From Owenia fusiformis (Eukaryota; Annelida; Polychaeta; Sabellida; Oweniidae), in NCBI GenBank assembly GCA_903813345.2, contig CAIIXF020000012.1, positions 7,587,615 through 7,651,614 of the forward strand: a DNA stretch of 64,000 nucleotides, read 5' to 3'. Under the pieces are notes generated by a model. That model was not told the DNA's origin. It ran no database searches and saw only the letters and a program-made list of their open reading frames with translations. Every line of letters begins with the position of its first letter. Positions within the stretch are counted from its first letter, which is position 1. Positions 24,181 through 35,760 of the stretch are shown piece after piece. Position numbers and translations under genes: made by a program.

Positions 24181-24415
24181 ATTGTAATCCTGTAAAATGA
24201 CCTGATGTACACAAATGAAAAATATATACATGATTTAAAAAGAAAAAGGATCCCATGCTTTAAAATTCAGTCTCACACCAGCTTATATATGTTTTCAATA
24301 TGCTACATTATCACGCCAGTCCATGTTTCAACATTCCACATTGTCTTCTACATTCTACAACGGCGTTCAACTTAATGAAAGGAGTTTATGGAAGCCTTTG
24401 AAATCTAGAATAATA

Positions 24416-25010
24416 TACAGACTGTCAAAAAACACCAGCACCCCTCTACAGCAAAAACTCCTTAATGTTACACGGCGTGTCATATATCATTTGAAAGATT
24501 AATTCTGGAGTTACTCATCAAGTTTCATTTAACAAAACTTTATATTAAAAAATGCTACAATGTTTTAAAGTTAGCTACTTTAATACTTTGTTTGCCGCTT
24601 TGTTACTGATTAAGGGTAAAATTTTCAGAAAGTGGAATATGCAGCCCAGATCTAATTTGCGCTGAATGTATGGGGTCAATTGTGAGCAGGGGAATTGATG
24701 GACAAGGGGCCTCTTGAAAACAGAAACAGTGAGGATATATTTCTGAAGAATGTGAGGAATTATGCTGTGAGGATTATGCAATGGTACACCTCTATTTGAA
24801 TCGTTATTTAGCCATTTCAATCAAAATTAGCTGATAAGTGGTGCCCATACTGACTACTAATAATAGGCTGAAAAACCACATGATACACAGCAGAAATCTT
24901 TCAGGTAACTCCAGAATTACATTTATCTTTCAAATGAGATATGACGCACTATGTACCATTTGGTACTTTTTGCTGTAGAGGGGGGTGCCGTTGTTTTTTG
25001 ACACACTGTA
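24416..25010. mobile_element. Mariner-like non-autonomous element, 591 bp, TA-flanked
   Basis: The element spans 24418-25008. The left end CAGACTGTCAAAAAAC and right end GTTTTTTGACACACTG are inverse, and the inverse match continues for about 95 bp (CACCCCTCTACAGCAAAAA / TTTTTGCTGTAGAGGGGGGTG, AGATTAATTCTGGAGTTAC / GTAACTCCAGAATTA). TA occurs immediately outside both ends. No transposase-length ORF remains. Confidence 0.75.
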
Positions 25011-26076
25011 CAATTCTTCCAAAGTTTTACAAGTTCTCGAAATGATAAATAATCTATGGAAGCTTTCACTCTAAACCACCATTATCATTAAAATAATTCT
25101 TCATAATTGGTACTAATTTTAATATCCAAATTTATAACTACTGTCTATCCACATAAAAGTATTTTTATTCGGGAGAATCGGAAAGCGGACACAAAATTCT
25201 CCAATTCATTTTCCCACAGAGATTGTTTTCTTACCCTGAGAAAATAACATGTAACGTTTTATTTAATTTCCGATTTTCTTACATCAAAAATAACTATGTG
25301 GAACGATGTATTTAACCCCTCCCTCATTCTTGGAAGTGCCACAGCAACCGTCTGCATCATTCTCTTGTCTCTATTGCATCTATATTTGTTTAAAGTCATA
25401 ATCGTAGTCCGTAATCCGTTGCATTTGATTATCCATTCTATCTGTACGGTGAAGATTTCCTCCCCACCAAGATGCTTCGGGGTGCTGTCAATAGATGGCA
25501 TTTTGGAATAAAAAATGGGTCATTCAATTTAACACGTGTTGCCCTATCTAAAGTAAGATTTGCCTCACTACACCCCTTTGTGGAATCCTAGCTCCGGCAC
25601 GGGTCTCATATGAACTTTTTTGGGGTATCGTTGTGTTCATTTTACGTATGATGGCTTCTGTCAGTGATTTGAACTCGTCTCCTTATAGAGCTCTCCAGAA
25701 TTTATCCATGACACCAATGTAACGATCAGTTAAGACGATTTCGGTCTTGCCTATTCTGACCTCGAAAACAAAAATGGTCAAACTATCAAAAACTTAAACT
25801 GATTGCAACCCAGGCGGTACATTTCTGTGTGAGAATACTTCATCTGGTGAAAAGAAATATTCTCATTATTGAGTAAAAAGTGAGCTTCATCGGAAACCAT
25901 GACATCATTCAAAAATCCGGCTTATTTTCAATTTTTAAAACCAATTCAACACAAAATAGCTCGTTCTGGGCTATCCTGTATTGTTATCAATTAGAAAACT
26001 TGCCTAAACTAAATCCTACCTTTGGACTATGAGTCCATTCTTTTGAGAGTAATTTTGAATCATCGTTAATGCATTT
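25011..26076. other. Gene-free stretch, 3' flank of the GT61 gene
   Basis: No coding signal. This is the downstream side of the minus-strand GT61 gene. No clear AATAAA on the minus strand lies near its stop. Confidence 0.4.
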
Positions 26077-27600
26077 TTATGCCACAACATGCTTTATATA
26101 GAACCGAACTGCTTCCTTAACTTCATTGACGTCGACGTTCAGTTTAAATGGACAACCGGACTTTGAATAAATACCATGATAGTGGTGACCGAGAAAGATT
26201 GTTAACTCTCTAAAGCATAAATTCATACGAGGACTGTTACATACTATCTCAATGACAAACAAACCCGGATTAGAAAACAAAGTGTTGGCTACTCCAGCTC
26301 CATGTGGTGCAACCACGAGTCTGGCTTGATTGAAAATCTTTTTTGTGTCATTAAACGACGGAAGTCTCGCATCTGAAAATACGAGAAACTCCATATCATT
26401 CTGTTTAGCAATATCGGCCAGAAATGAAGCTATTTCGTTGTGTTGAGCAAAACTTCTTTTCCTAGACCTTTTTATTAAGATGATATAGTTTTTGGGTGGA
26501 ACAGGTATTCCTGGAGTAATATATCTCCTGAACTCCTTGGATAATTGAGATAATCCTGATTGAGTTGATTTGAAACACGGCGAGCCTTCCGGGAAATACA
26601 CTCTTGTTGCAATTATTGGTCCGTTTGTTTCACATATTACCAATTCAGATATATTCCTAGATGGAAATAGAGTCTCGAGTGACGACTTCATGAATGATTG
26701 ACAATTGATATATATTTTGATATCCTTCCTCTGGTCTATAAATCGTATATACCGCGATAGTCTTGGGAGGGATTCGACCATTGCATGGTAAAACCCTATC
26801 GAATAGAATTGTGTTATAACAAATACTTCTCCGTGACGGGGCAACTTATTTAGGTTATCTTTTATGTTTTGTTCGAAATAATTTCTCGCTTGTTTTACTC
26901 GTTTGGGTCGGTCGAGACAACTATTCGGTATAACCATCAGGCCACCGACAAAAACCACACCATAGTAGGAGATGATTCCGTTATGCATTACATGGATGAA
27001 ACTAGATACTGTACCCCATTGGAATAGTTCATTTGTAAGTGTGTGATTAACCGGTAATTTGAATCGTTGTTTACGTACAGCTGCACTCCTTGCAACCAAG
27101 GTCTCATTCATATTTGTTGTACAGGTGTTGGGATATCTAAGACGACCTTTGTAATTGACAAGTGCCGTACACAAAGATTTGCTTCCTATCCATTGGAACT
27201 CACCATGTCGATCTTTGTCAGAATCCGTGGTTTGAAAGAGCAACGTTTTGATATTGTGCTCTGCAGCAATGTGAACAAAGTAATCGTTCCTAAATGAAAT
27301 AACGTCTTTGAACTTGCCCTTTTGTTGAGTATTAAACGTTACATTTGGACTAGATCTGTATTTTTCCAAATTGTTTTCAATATCAACCTTATTGTCAGGA
27401 ATCATAATGAAATTTGGATGTATACCGCCGAGTTTATTCTTGTATGTAAGTTCAACATGTGCATGCTTTCCAGTAGATTTATTCTTGTCTAGCGGTTTGA
27501 GAAACTTGCCTTTTTTATAATCCAAACAGGTGAGTATTACTGTTAAAATGACTATAGCGCAAATAACGTACACTAAGATGCCCTTGAAGAAGTTCTTCAT
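26077..27600 (-). CDS. GT61-family glycosyltransferase, type II membrane protein
   Basis: Intronless, 507 residues from the ATG at 27600; the open frame extends 15 codons further but without an ATG. Residues 6-25 form a signal anchor after a short basic N-terminus, followed by a lysine-rich stem and a luminal catalytic domain. GT61 (DUF563) signatures are seen: FYHAMVESLPRL around H272, a ILIKRSRKR nucleotide-sugar region and the hallmark APHGAGVAN with HGAG at 433-436. Family members include EOGT and POMGNT2 (GlcNAc transfer) and plant xylosyl- and arabinosyltransferases, so the donor sugar cannot be stated. N-glycosylation sequons are present in the stem and domain. It lies 5 kb from a fucosyltransferase and 10 kb from an FkbM methyltransferase, both also Golgi-type. 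Confidence 0.9.
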   Translation of the reverse strand: MKNFFKGILVYVICAIVILTVILTCLDYKKGKFLKPLDKNKSTGKHAHVELTYKNKLGGIHPNFIMIPDNKVDIENNLEKYRSSPNVTFNTQQKGKFKDVISFRNDYFVHIAAEHNIKTLLFQTTDSDKDRHGEFQWIGSKSLCTALVNYKGRLRYPNTCTTNMNETLVARSAAVRKQRFKLPVNHTLTNELFQWGTVSSFIHVMHNGIISYYGVVFVGGLMVIPNSCLDRPKRVKQARNYFEQNIKDNLNKLPRHGEVFVITQFYSIGFYHAMVESLPRLSRYIRFIDQRKDIKIYINCQSFMKSSLETLFPSRNISELVICETNGPIIATRVYFPEGSPCFKSTQSGLSQLSKEFRRYITPGIPVPPKNYIILIKRSRKRSFAQHNEIASFLADIAKQNDMEFLVFSDARLPSFNDTKKIFNQARLVVAPHGAGVANTLFSNPGLFVIEIVCNSPRMNLCFRELTIFLGHHYHGIYSKSGCPFKLNVDVNEVKEAVRFYIKHVVA

Positions 27601-27909
27601 TTCGTATAAGCTTTTTAAATGACACTTGCAACTAGATGTAATCAATCAATATTTGAAAAGTGTTGCGCTTCAAATTTTACGCTTCAAATCAAACGGGTTA
27701 TCAGAAAATTACGTTGACATGTACATGGATGGCACGTGGCATTGATTGACGTTATAATTCACGCCCTCGAGTATATGATTATTAGAGAACCACATAGAAT
27801 TAGGACAGGTTTTTAGGACAGCTTTGTTTTTGACTGGGAGGGGAGTATGGGCAACAATGTTATCGTCAACGTAATCAAAACTAATAATACAAATGTCAAT
27901 TGGATCATA

Positions 27910-28080
27910 CCGGCGTGAAAGAAATTATAGTCCCCTGGGGATTATGGTCCCCTTTCTAAACGGCCCTTACTGACCCTGATTGTGTATAAGATAATAAGGG
28001 AAAGAGTTGTATTTAGATCACCATATAAATCAATGGAGAGTAGGACCATAATTTGATAGGACCTCCTACACTTTTACACC
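27910..28080. mobile_element. MITE, GGTGTAAAAG family, single unit
   Basis: CCGGCGTGAAAGAAATTATA at the left and GGACCATAATTTGA ... CTTTTACACC at the right, with the same internal GGCCCTTACTG and CACCATATAAATCAATGG blocks as the tandem pair at 3157-3486. Confidence 0.7.
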
Positions 28081-29364
28081 AGTATATCATGGATTAGTAG
28101 CCCATCTGTTTTCAAAGATGTTTTCCTAATAAGAAAAACGAGGATCCAGTTTTTTGATTTTGGGAAAAAGAAGATTGCAATAAAAGGTATCATTTATCTC
28201 ATTTTAAAAGAGGGGTGTAGTAATTGCTATTTATTCCTGTTTATGTAAGTACCGAGGACGATTGGCCCTCAGAGTGCAGAATCGATATCCTGTCCCATAT
28301 ATGGCCATGCCTTACTGTTACGAAATTCGAATTCAAACAGCCGCCATTTTGTTTACTTCAACATTTGAATCGTGAATTTTGGTCTTATTTCCTAACGAAA
28401 AATTCCAAAACTCACAAGATATTATCGAGATACTAGTTCGAATCTTTTGAACTGTTTATTTGAATTTATAGTCGGTTATAATTTTATAATAATAATATTT
28501 ATAATAAATCTAATTTCATTATTTTTGTATGGGGACAGCAGCTTGTCAAAAGATGCTAATATCAAAATCTTAAAGCTCACTTCAGTTTTATTGAAAGGTG
28601 TGCAAGTGTTTAGGTTTTTCCTCCACCATTATCTCTATTATCTTGTATAAACATTATTCTTTTGCTTGTAGCAAACACATTTATTGCCAATTTTCTTCTT
28701 ACAAACTTGTTTACTTATGGCTTATAATGCAGTTCTGCAAAGCCGCAGACACGTGTATGTTATATGTTTGTTATACATGGAAATAAATCATTAATAAAAA
28801 AGAAAAATAATAATTTCAGAAAATAACGACATTTCGACGACGTTTTCATTGTTGAGAAATATCGAGTTTCGATCCTGGGAGCCAATCCTCCTTGTGTAAG
28901 TTCATTAAAAATACTTTAAAATTTCGCAATACTCAGATGATACTGCACTATTTCTAAAAGATAAAAACTCAATTATCTATGAAAATTAAAACACAATGTG
29001 TATTTCTTTGCACATATATAAAGTACTAATAAATCAACAGCAACAAACATATTACCTATTTTGTGAGAATTTGATCATGATATGCAACAAGCAAGTAACT
29101 TACAGCTTTCAAGCATATGAATCGTTAATACAATTGTATCTTTTTTTCATCTCCAGCTGTTTCCAGCCTCTGAACATATCTAAAATATTGGATTAGGTGT
29201 AAAATGCCTATGAAGCAAGCCTTGTTCATGATGATATTGCTTTCCCTTTCAAGGCCTGATTCTTCTTTACGTAGGATCAACAAAGGGACTTTATCAATAT
29301 CATCATGCGTTTTTGTATCTAGTTTGTATTTCTGTATGCTATGTTTTGTTTCTTTTGCGAAAGT
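28081..29364. other. Gene-free stretch
   Basis: AT-rich, with no gene or clear repeat seen. Confidence 0.45.
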
Positions 29365-30408
29365 TATATCACGCCCGGTGATCGTGAATATGGGACGGAG
29401 GGGGGGAGCAGGCAATTTCTGCTAGGAAATTCAACAAATCTGGAAGATTTATTTTTTCAAGAAAAAGTTTACCATTGCATTGCTAAATGGATAGGCGCAC
29501 GGTATGGTAGAATATGTTAGGTTTTCTGGGATTTTTTCTGAAACGATACGCATCTAAGGTATGAGATCTATTAAAAAAGGCGCAAGGCCATCAACAGGCA
29601 CAAATCAACGTTTTTGCTATAAATCAAGCAACAATGGTCTGGACGACCTGTAATAAATACTTGTAAGTGATGTTATCATAACTAAATTAATGTCATTGCT
29701 GAATTTATAAAATAAGTTTCCATATGTGAAATAAAAAATAATCAAAAATAATGAATTTGGGATGGAGGGGGGGGGGAGGGGACGGAGGGGGGGGAGCAAT
29801 ATGTATATAAGACATGATTAGAGATGTTTCGCGACTTTAAGTCCTTTTACTCCAAATGTCCCCATTTTTCAGTCTCCAGGGGTATATCATCCAGTTTCTT
29901 ACTAAGTTAATGAGTTAATTTTTCAAATACAAGAATTCGTGTGAAGTTGTTTCACTTTATAGAATTATTACTCCCCCCCCTCCGTCCCCTCCCCCCCCCC
30001 CCTCCGTCCCATTTTAATTATTTTCGATTATTTTTTATTTTACGTATGGAAACTTATTTTATAAATTCAGCAATGACATTAATTTAGTTATGATAACATC
30101 ACTTACAAGTATTTATTACAGGTCGTGTAGTCCATTGTTGCTTGATTTATAGCAAAAACTTTGACTTTTGCACGTTGGTTGCGTTGCGCCTTTTTTAATA
30201 GATCTTATATCTTAAAAGAGTATCGGTTGAAAAATAATCCTAGAATACCTAACATATTTTATCATACCGTGCGCTTATTCAATTTGCAATTCAATCGTAA
30301 ACTCTGTCTTGAAAAAATAATTTTACCAGATTTGTTGAATTTTCTAGCGGAAATTGCCTGCTCCCCCCCCCCCTCCGTCCCATTTTCACGATCACCGGGC
30401 GTGTATAT
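29365..30408. mobile_element. Foldback (long inverted repeat) element, about 1.03 kb, with TATAT target duplication
   Basis: The element spans 29370-30403. CACGCCCGGTGATCGTG on the left and its inverse on the right begin arms of roughly 430 bp each, matching through GGGACGGAGGGGG, AAATTCAACAAATCTGG, CTATAAATCAAGCAACAATG, GTGATGTTATCATAACTAAA and AAATAAAAAATAAT. The centre (about 29800-29970) is unpaired. TATAT flanks both sides (29365-29369 and 30404-30408). Poly-G and poly-C runs occur at both outer and inner arm ends. No transposase. Confidence 0.8.
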
Positions 30409-30905
30409 CTTTTATTTCTAGGCATTTTCCATTTTTCCGAATTTTGACAGATACCGCGAAAACAATATGTCCGAAACAAAATAAATCCTGGAAATGAAAA
30501 CACTTTTTAAACATCAAAATCCTGGATTTATCAGCGAGCGATCACCTAAAACGCTACCTGAAATAGAATCCTCAAAACTCATTTTATACATAAGACATGC
30601 ATTTGTAACAGCTCCGGTCTCAATCCCCGAAACTGCCACATACGGGCTGCTCACTCAATCAATTAATAGCAAGTACAACAGAGCAACCCGGCCGTTCAAA
30701 CAACAAACAAACAAACCGGACCGAACAAGCAAACAAATGGTAGAGTGGTAAGCTGAAAGGTCATGGCACGTAGTGTATCGGATTTGAGGTGAACGTGATT
30801 GATTGCTTGACTATATGTAAGGTGCTACCACCTTTAAATAGACACAAGAATTAAAACCACCAATTGAACAAGAATGATTTGAAACAGGATAAAGAAATCA
30901 ATTCA

Positions 30906-31028
30906 GTAACACCCCAGTCACATTTGTCGAACGGCGGACACACGTCGACCGCAGATCAATTAAATCAGTGTATTTCTGCGGCGAGCGTAGGAAAACTACG
31001 CTCGCCTTGCGGTCTCCGTACGGCGTAT
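30906..31028 (+). mobile_element. Truncated MITE, ACACCCCAGTCACATTT family
   Basis: The first 123 bp match the left part of the element at 12373-12870 (AACACCCCAGTCACATTTGT, CGACCGCAGATCAATTAAAT, GGCGAGCGTAG, ACGCTCGCCTTGC). It stops abruptly at 31028 where LINE-like coding sequence begins. Confidence 0.75.
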
Positions 31029-31044
31029 ACTTAAACCTTATTGG

Positions 31045-31544
31045 AATTCTAGCATTAAAGACCTTTTGAAAGCAAAAAATAAAATGTGGTCAGAGTGGAA
31101 AAGAAGTGGTATGCATCGTGGTAACAATGTTTTTTGGTTAAGTTACAAAGATGCCAAAAGAGCATTTAGACGTGCCTTGAGACAGGCTGAGGTAGAATAT
31201 AATATTGATTGTCAGAAAGATATTGATGAAAGTCAAGATATAGATGCAAGGTACTACTGGTTTTTGGCCAATAGGCACAAGAAATCTGGGAAAAATTCAA
31301 AGTATTAGAAATGACCACGGTATAGTACTTCAAGAGCCAGATGCTGTAAGGCAAGAATGGTCTAATTATTTTAGTCAGCGTTTTACTCCTAAGGAATGTG
31401 ATAATTTTGATATAGATTTTAAAGCACATGTTAATGCAATGATGGACTTCATGAAGCGTGGATATTCAGAGAATAATGATGGCTCTTTTAATGAATGTTT
31501 TGATGAGAATGATCTGGCCATGGCTATTAAATCCTTAAATTGTA
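31045..31544 (+). pseudogene. LINE ORF2 fragment (linker before reverse transcriptase)
   Basis: Two overlapping frames give a continuous protein-like path if one frameshift near 31290 is allowed: WSEWKRSGMHRGNN ... RYYWFLANRHKKSGKN, then IRNDHGIVLQEPDAVRQEW and SNYFSQRFTP, and NDLAMAIKSLNCN. This is the characteristic region between endonuclease and RT in invertebrate LINEs, where a host filler, 'W..YF...F.P' and '.I..LK..K' follow one another. Both ends are sharp: a MITE fragment on the left, the tRNA-like tandem repeat on the right. Confidence 0.65.
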
Positions 31545-32205
31545 ATGAAATCCTGTGCTTAGGGCTGATGTGGAAAAGTCAGTCCACCCCAGTTGGGATC
31601 GAACCAACGACGCCCCACTTGCCGGGCGATTGCTCTAAAACTGAGCTATAGGACCGACTGGCTTTATCACATCAACATTGCATATATAGCATTGCAGCCA
31701 TGTCTTACATGCCCATTTCCTGGACCCCGCATAAGTTACCTGTCTTTCCAGGTTGTCAATCATTCTATTCATGATGTCACGTGGACTTTCCCACGGGTCA
31801 TTCTCCCTACGGAGAAGTAGTATGAGTAAATGAAAACACAGAATGAAATCCTGTGCTTAGGGCTGATGTGGAAAAGTCAGTCCATCCCAGTTGGGATCGA
31901 ACCAACGACGCCCCACTTGCCGGGCGATTGCTCTAAAACTGAGCTATAGGACCGACTGGCTTTTCCACATCAACATTGCATATATAGCATTGCAGCCATG
32001 TCTTACATGCCCATTTCCTGGACCCCGCATAAGTTACCTGTCTTTCCAGGTTGTCAATCATTCTATTAATGATGTCACGTGGACTTTCCCACGGGTCATT
32101 CTCCCTACGGAGAAGTAGTATGAGTTAATGAAAACACAAAATGAAATCCTGTGCTAAGGGCTGATGTGAAAAAGTCAGTCCACCCCAGTGGGGATCGAAC
32201 CCACG
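31545..32205 (-). repeat. 298-bp tandem repeat with tRNA-like (SINE-head) segment
   Basis: Units at 31545-31842 and 31843-32140 are nearly identical. A third partial unit runs to about 32205. On the minus strand each has a tRNA-like head: an A-box-like TAGCTCAGTTTTAGAGC and a perfect B-box GGTTCGATCCC, within a possible 7-bp acceptor-like pairing GTCGGTC / GACTGAC. The anticodon arm does not fold normally (8-nt loop, no U33-anticodon pattern), so this is not a functional tRNA. The third unit has the B-box changed with a compensated stem (GTGGG/CCCAC). It could be a pol III-driven SINE or a tandemly amplified tRNA relic. Confidence 0.65.
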
Positions 32206-32239
32206 ACAGTCACCAATTACATAATTCTGTCAAAGAAAG

Positions 32240-32326
32240 ATTTTGGGCTCTCCTGGATCACCAAATCTAGCTCATTATATCATGGCATCTCAGGGCTGAG
32301 AAGAAACGAGATGTCATGGTTTATGA
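32240..32326 (+). repeat. Segmental-duplication block A, copy 1
   Basis: An 87-bp block (TTTTGGGCTCTCCTGGATC ... AGATGTCATGGTTTAT) repeated at 38355-38440. At the second site it is directly followed by block B, while here the fucosyltransferase gene lies between A and B. Confidence 0.75.
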
Positions 32327-32527
32327 TTTGTTTAATCTGTCATCGTATATCAAACTGAAAATTTCACCATATTGTTACACATGTTGCATTTGTCACATAT
32401 GGATTGACTGTTCAATTCTTGATGTTAATTGACAAGTGAAAAAAAATATCAATGAAACCCGTGGATAGACAAAACTTTATATGTTAAACAGCATAGAGTA
32501 GTGACACGGTTAAAGCAAAGTCTAGAA

Positions 32528-33619
32528 ATGTATCCAATGTCTCGACAAAAAGCATTTTTATCAATGATGTTGATACTAGGCGTTATATCAGTCATCAATT
32601 GGTTCGTAATTACAAAAAATATGGGGAAGTCAAAATTGATTTTGCCTCAACTTAAAATAACAGCTAACAAGTTAACAAGGATAAATCGAGTACCAGTTGA
32701 TGGAAACGATACTGTTAAAATTCAACAAATAATTAGCAATGATAAAATTGCTAACGTGAGTAATAAAATCGTTGAAAGAGGTTGGGTTTCTGTACGTAAA
32801 ATGGGCAGAATAGGAAATAATATGTTTCAGTTTGCGGCCGTACTTGCAGTGTCAAAACGCAATAACATGACACCTGTTTTCCCGAAGGAAATCCTCGATG
32901 GGATATTTAACATTGACCGATCTGGGATTATATTAGATCGGGAAATGAAAAATTCTCTTCCGACAATTTCAGTGTCTGAGATGAGATATCGCAATTATGA
33001 TAAAAAAATCTGGAACAATTTTACAGAAAATACCAACATTATAATCTGTTGTTATATGCAGTCGTGGAAATACCATGTTGAAATCCAAGAAGAGCTAAAG
33101 CGGCACTTTCGATTTAAATCATCAATTGATAATATAGCTACAAAGTTTATTGATAGCGTCTACAGAGACATTGGAACAAGACCTAAGAATAAGCAACCCG
33201 CATTGGTTGGAATACATGTACGGAGGACTGATATGGCAACAAAGCAAAAACGTAAACCACAATTTGGATTTGTTGTTGCGCCGAAACAATATTTTGAGAA
33301 TGCGATAAAACATTTCAGAAGCAAATATAAGCAGGTTCACTTCGTAGTATGCTCTGATGATATAAAATGGGCACAAGATAATATTCGATCAACAAATATG
33401 ACGTTTTACACAGCTAGTGAATCACCTGGAGTGGATCTCGCAATATTGTCACACTGTGATCATATCATTATGTCAGTCGGAACATTCTCATGGTGGGCCG
33501 CGTGGTTATCTGGTGGAGAAGTTGTCTATTACGCTGGATACCCCAGGCCTAAAAGTAAAATTGGACGAAACTTTGTTGCTAGTGACTACTACTTCCCACA
33601 TTGGAAGCCAATGTTTTGA
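32528..33619 (+). CDS. Alpha-1,2-fucosyltransferase (GT11 family)
   Basis: Intronless, 363 residues from the ATG at 32528; nine earlier open codons lack an ATG. Type II topology: basic RQK then a membrane helix at about 9-28, a short stem, and the catalytic domain. GT11 motifs are intact: GRIGNNMFQFA (from G93), the GDP-fucose-binding HVRRTD at 230-235, VVCSDD near 277-283 and SVGTFSWWAAW at about 316-326. Length and order match animal FUT1/FUT2-like enzymes, which transfer fucose from GDP-fucose to galactose in the Golgi. Several NxT/NxS sequons occur. It sits inside a duplicated landscape (blocks A and B), between a GT61 enzyme and an FkbM methyltransferase, suggesting shared glycan targets. 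The acceptor is unknown. Confidence 0.93.
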   Translation: MYPMSRQKAFLSMMLILGVISVINWFVITKNMGKSKLILPQLKITANKLTRINRVPVDGNDTVKIQQIISNDKIANVSNKIVERGWVSVRKMGRIGNNMFQFAAVLAVSKRNNMTPVFPKEILDGIFNIDRSGIILDREMKNSLPTISVSEMRYRNYDKKIWNNFTENTNIIICCYMQSWKYHVEIQEELKRHFRFKSSIDNIATKFIDSVYRDIGTRPKNKQPALVGIHVRRTDMATKQKRKPQFGFVVAPKQYFENAIKHFRSKYKQVHFVVCSDDIKWAQDNIRSTNMTFYTASESPGVDLAILSHCDHIIMSVGTFSWWAAWLSGGEVVYYAGYPRPKSKIGRNFVASDYYFPHWKPMF

Positions 33620-33810
33620 ATTTTTTATCCCATACTGCATCATTTTAATTAGCGATTGGCAATTGAAGGGATATATATATTGTAATATCTTGATATGAAA
33701 TAATATCTCAGATAAAAAACTAATTTTCTAGATCTGCTTGATGAGAAAACGCTTACAACCATTGCTCTCTGAGAAAAGTAGTCTTTAAAATTCAAATTGG
33801 TTCACAGTGA

Positions 33811-33816
33811 AATAAA
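33811..33816 (+). terminator. Poly(A) signal for the fucosyltransferase
   Basis: AATAAA 192 bp after the stop, in AT-rich 3' flank. Confidence 0.5.
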
Positions 33817-34802
33817 CTGGATCTTTTTTAATTAACTTTTTTGATTTAACCTTTGTATAGGTGTAAATGAATCATTCTATAATGGAAAATGAATCAACCT
33901 AGTTTACTGTATTTTACTATATTTACTGTGTGTGGTGTCATATTTTTATAGTCTTCCGGTCCATCTTTTGTAAACCTTGTTGGGCGTTTGGCGATCAGCG
34001 TCTGTAACAATTCTTTCAATTTCCAATACCTTTCATCTTTTACTGTCAACGTTTTGTAAGAACATTTCTAACACATTTTTGCCAATATATCTGTCGTATT
34101 TATATATGTACTTTTTATGTGCGTCTATAATAAGACAGTTACATATTATATGAATAATATACAAATAAATTTAATTAAAGGAAAATAGTTTCAAAAGTCA
34201 TGTAGTAAGAAATATCCTTGAAATGGATCTCTCAATGTTCGCTTGTGTTTTATGAGTATTCTCTGAAAGTTTGGATCGAGTAACTTCAACAGTATTACCG
34301 TAGTTGATGATGTTAAACTGAAATAAACGCCATTTCAACGATTTCAAACTTTACTTTGTGCATGGGCGACACTGAGAAAGCACGTGCTCCTGATTGTCCA
34401 CGTGATCACATCCTGCAATTTGATTGGAGATCGTATAATAATAATAATGGGGAATTCCCGAATACAATAAAATATGAAAGAATTTTGGGAGCTACTCACT
34501 TCTTCTGGATGCCGCGGAAAATATTCTAAATCATTTTCCTCTTGTCACAAAGAGGACAATGTATGTTTGGCGGTGTCTGGTGATGAGCCTTTCATGATCG
34601 AATGCAACATCAATATGTAGCAGATATAATCCGAAAATTCAAAACTTCATATATTGTACAACTACATCAACCTGGTAATGGTTTGTTCAACTGGTTTGGT
34701 TTAAGTATTAAGTATGGTTACATTGTGAATCCACTTTCACCACATCAACAGTCTAGTCAACATTCAAAATGGCAGCAATAATCATGTGCTATTCTCTATA
34801 CA
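33817..34802. other. Gene-free stretch
   Basis: AT-rich; no coding signal. Two CACGTG words lie near 34380-34405. Confidence 0.4.
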
Positions 34803-35760
34803 GTCAAGTCACGTAACTAAGTCAACATTGGAAAATAAAAAACCTCAAAAATCAAACATCTTTGATTTCCAAAATAATTTGTGAGGGGGTAATTAAGATG
34901 ATGATACACATTTTAACCTATTAATTTTGAGTACATCTCGAATCAATTCTCAACAAAGCGTTCGCTAAATAAGTATTCGAAATGTTTGAGTTCGGGATGA
35001 TAAAAGTACGTTAAGATATACCGCTCCTTAAAAATCCTTTGGGAACAAGATATAGAATCAAAAGCATATTCTTCTAATTTACTCCCTGACACATGCCAAC
35101 GAATGTTACGTAAGTAAATATCTCCGTTTTAAATACTTTTGTAAACGTTGTTCTCTACAGGTGACATCTTTTTATCATAAAACAAAATTGAACATTTTGC
35201 ATTTCTAAATTGATAAGTTTCTTGGAATACAACAGAACTGTTAACGATTTAAGTCATTAATAATATTTCCCTTATTAGCAATCCCATGATAAATAGACAG
35301 TAAGTGGGTCAATGTTTTATGTTCAACCTTGTTTTCATGACGTTTAAACATGAGTCGATAATTATGTAGGAAATTTCAATTCCAAATGTCAGCTTGTCAA
35401 CTCGTATTGTTTCACAATATTTAGCCCTTTATCACGATAGATCGCCAAAATCTGCATGTACCTCTAAATGAAGCAATATGTTTTTAAATTTAGAGATGTA
35501 AGCTATAAACTCAAACAAAATTCAAACTACCCGCTATTATTTTGATTGCACAAGACGAAATTTCCACTCCCGGGGAGCACTTTGGTAACATTTTGAAGGA
35601 GGATTCTTGAAAAATCGTTCGAATTTTCACAAAAGGTTTCGTGCAGTTCTATTGCTTTGTTTAAGCCTCAACTAAAATCATACACTTATCCGATACCAGG
35701 TTATATGATAAACCGTTTTTAGCCTCGATGATTTGAATTAAACTGTGAATATTTAAATCA
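34803..35760 (+). repeat. Segmental-duplication block B, copy 1
   Basis: About 960 bp aligned with 38475-39455 in the same orientation: AACATT(G/T)GAAAATAAAAA, GATTTCCAAAATAATTTGTG, AACTGTTAACGATTTAAGTC, ACCCGCTATTATTTTGATTG, CCCGGGGAGCACTTTG and GATGATTTGAATTAAA all occur in order. Small indels separate the copies. Neither copy is coding. Confidence 0.85.

Noticed and set aside
27601-27645. Fifteen extra N-terminal codons for the GT61 enzyme
   Set aside because: The frame is open but begins without an ATG; the first ATG at 27600 directly precedes the signal anchor.
30494-30751. 85-codon plus-strand open frame
   Set aside because: No domain, no splice support, and biased composition next to a foldback element.
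31560-31680. Functional tRNA gene on the minus strand
   Set aside because: A- and B-boxes are good, but the anticodon arm does not form a normal 7-nt loop and the acceptor pairing is displaced, so it is called tRNA-like only.
31593-32118. Two identical 75-codon open frames
   Set aside because: They are conceptual translations of the tRNA-like tandem repeat (the GSNQRRPTCRA-type peptide is a known artefact of tRNA complements).
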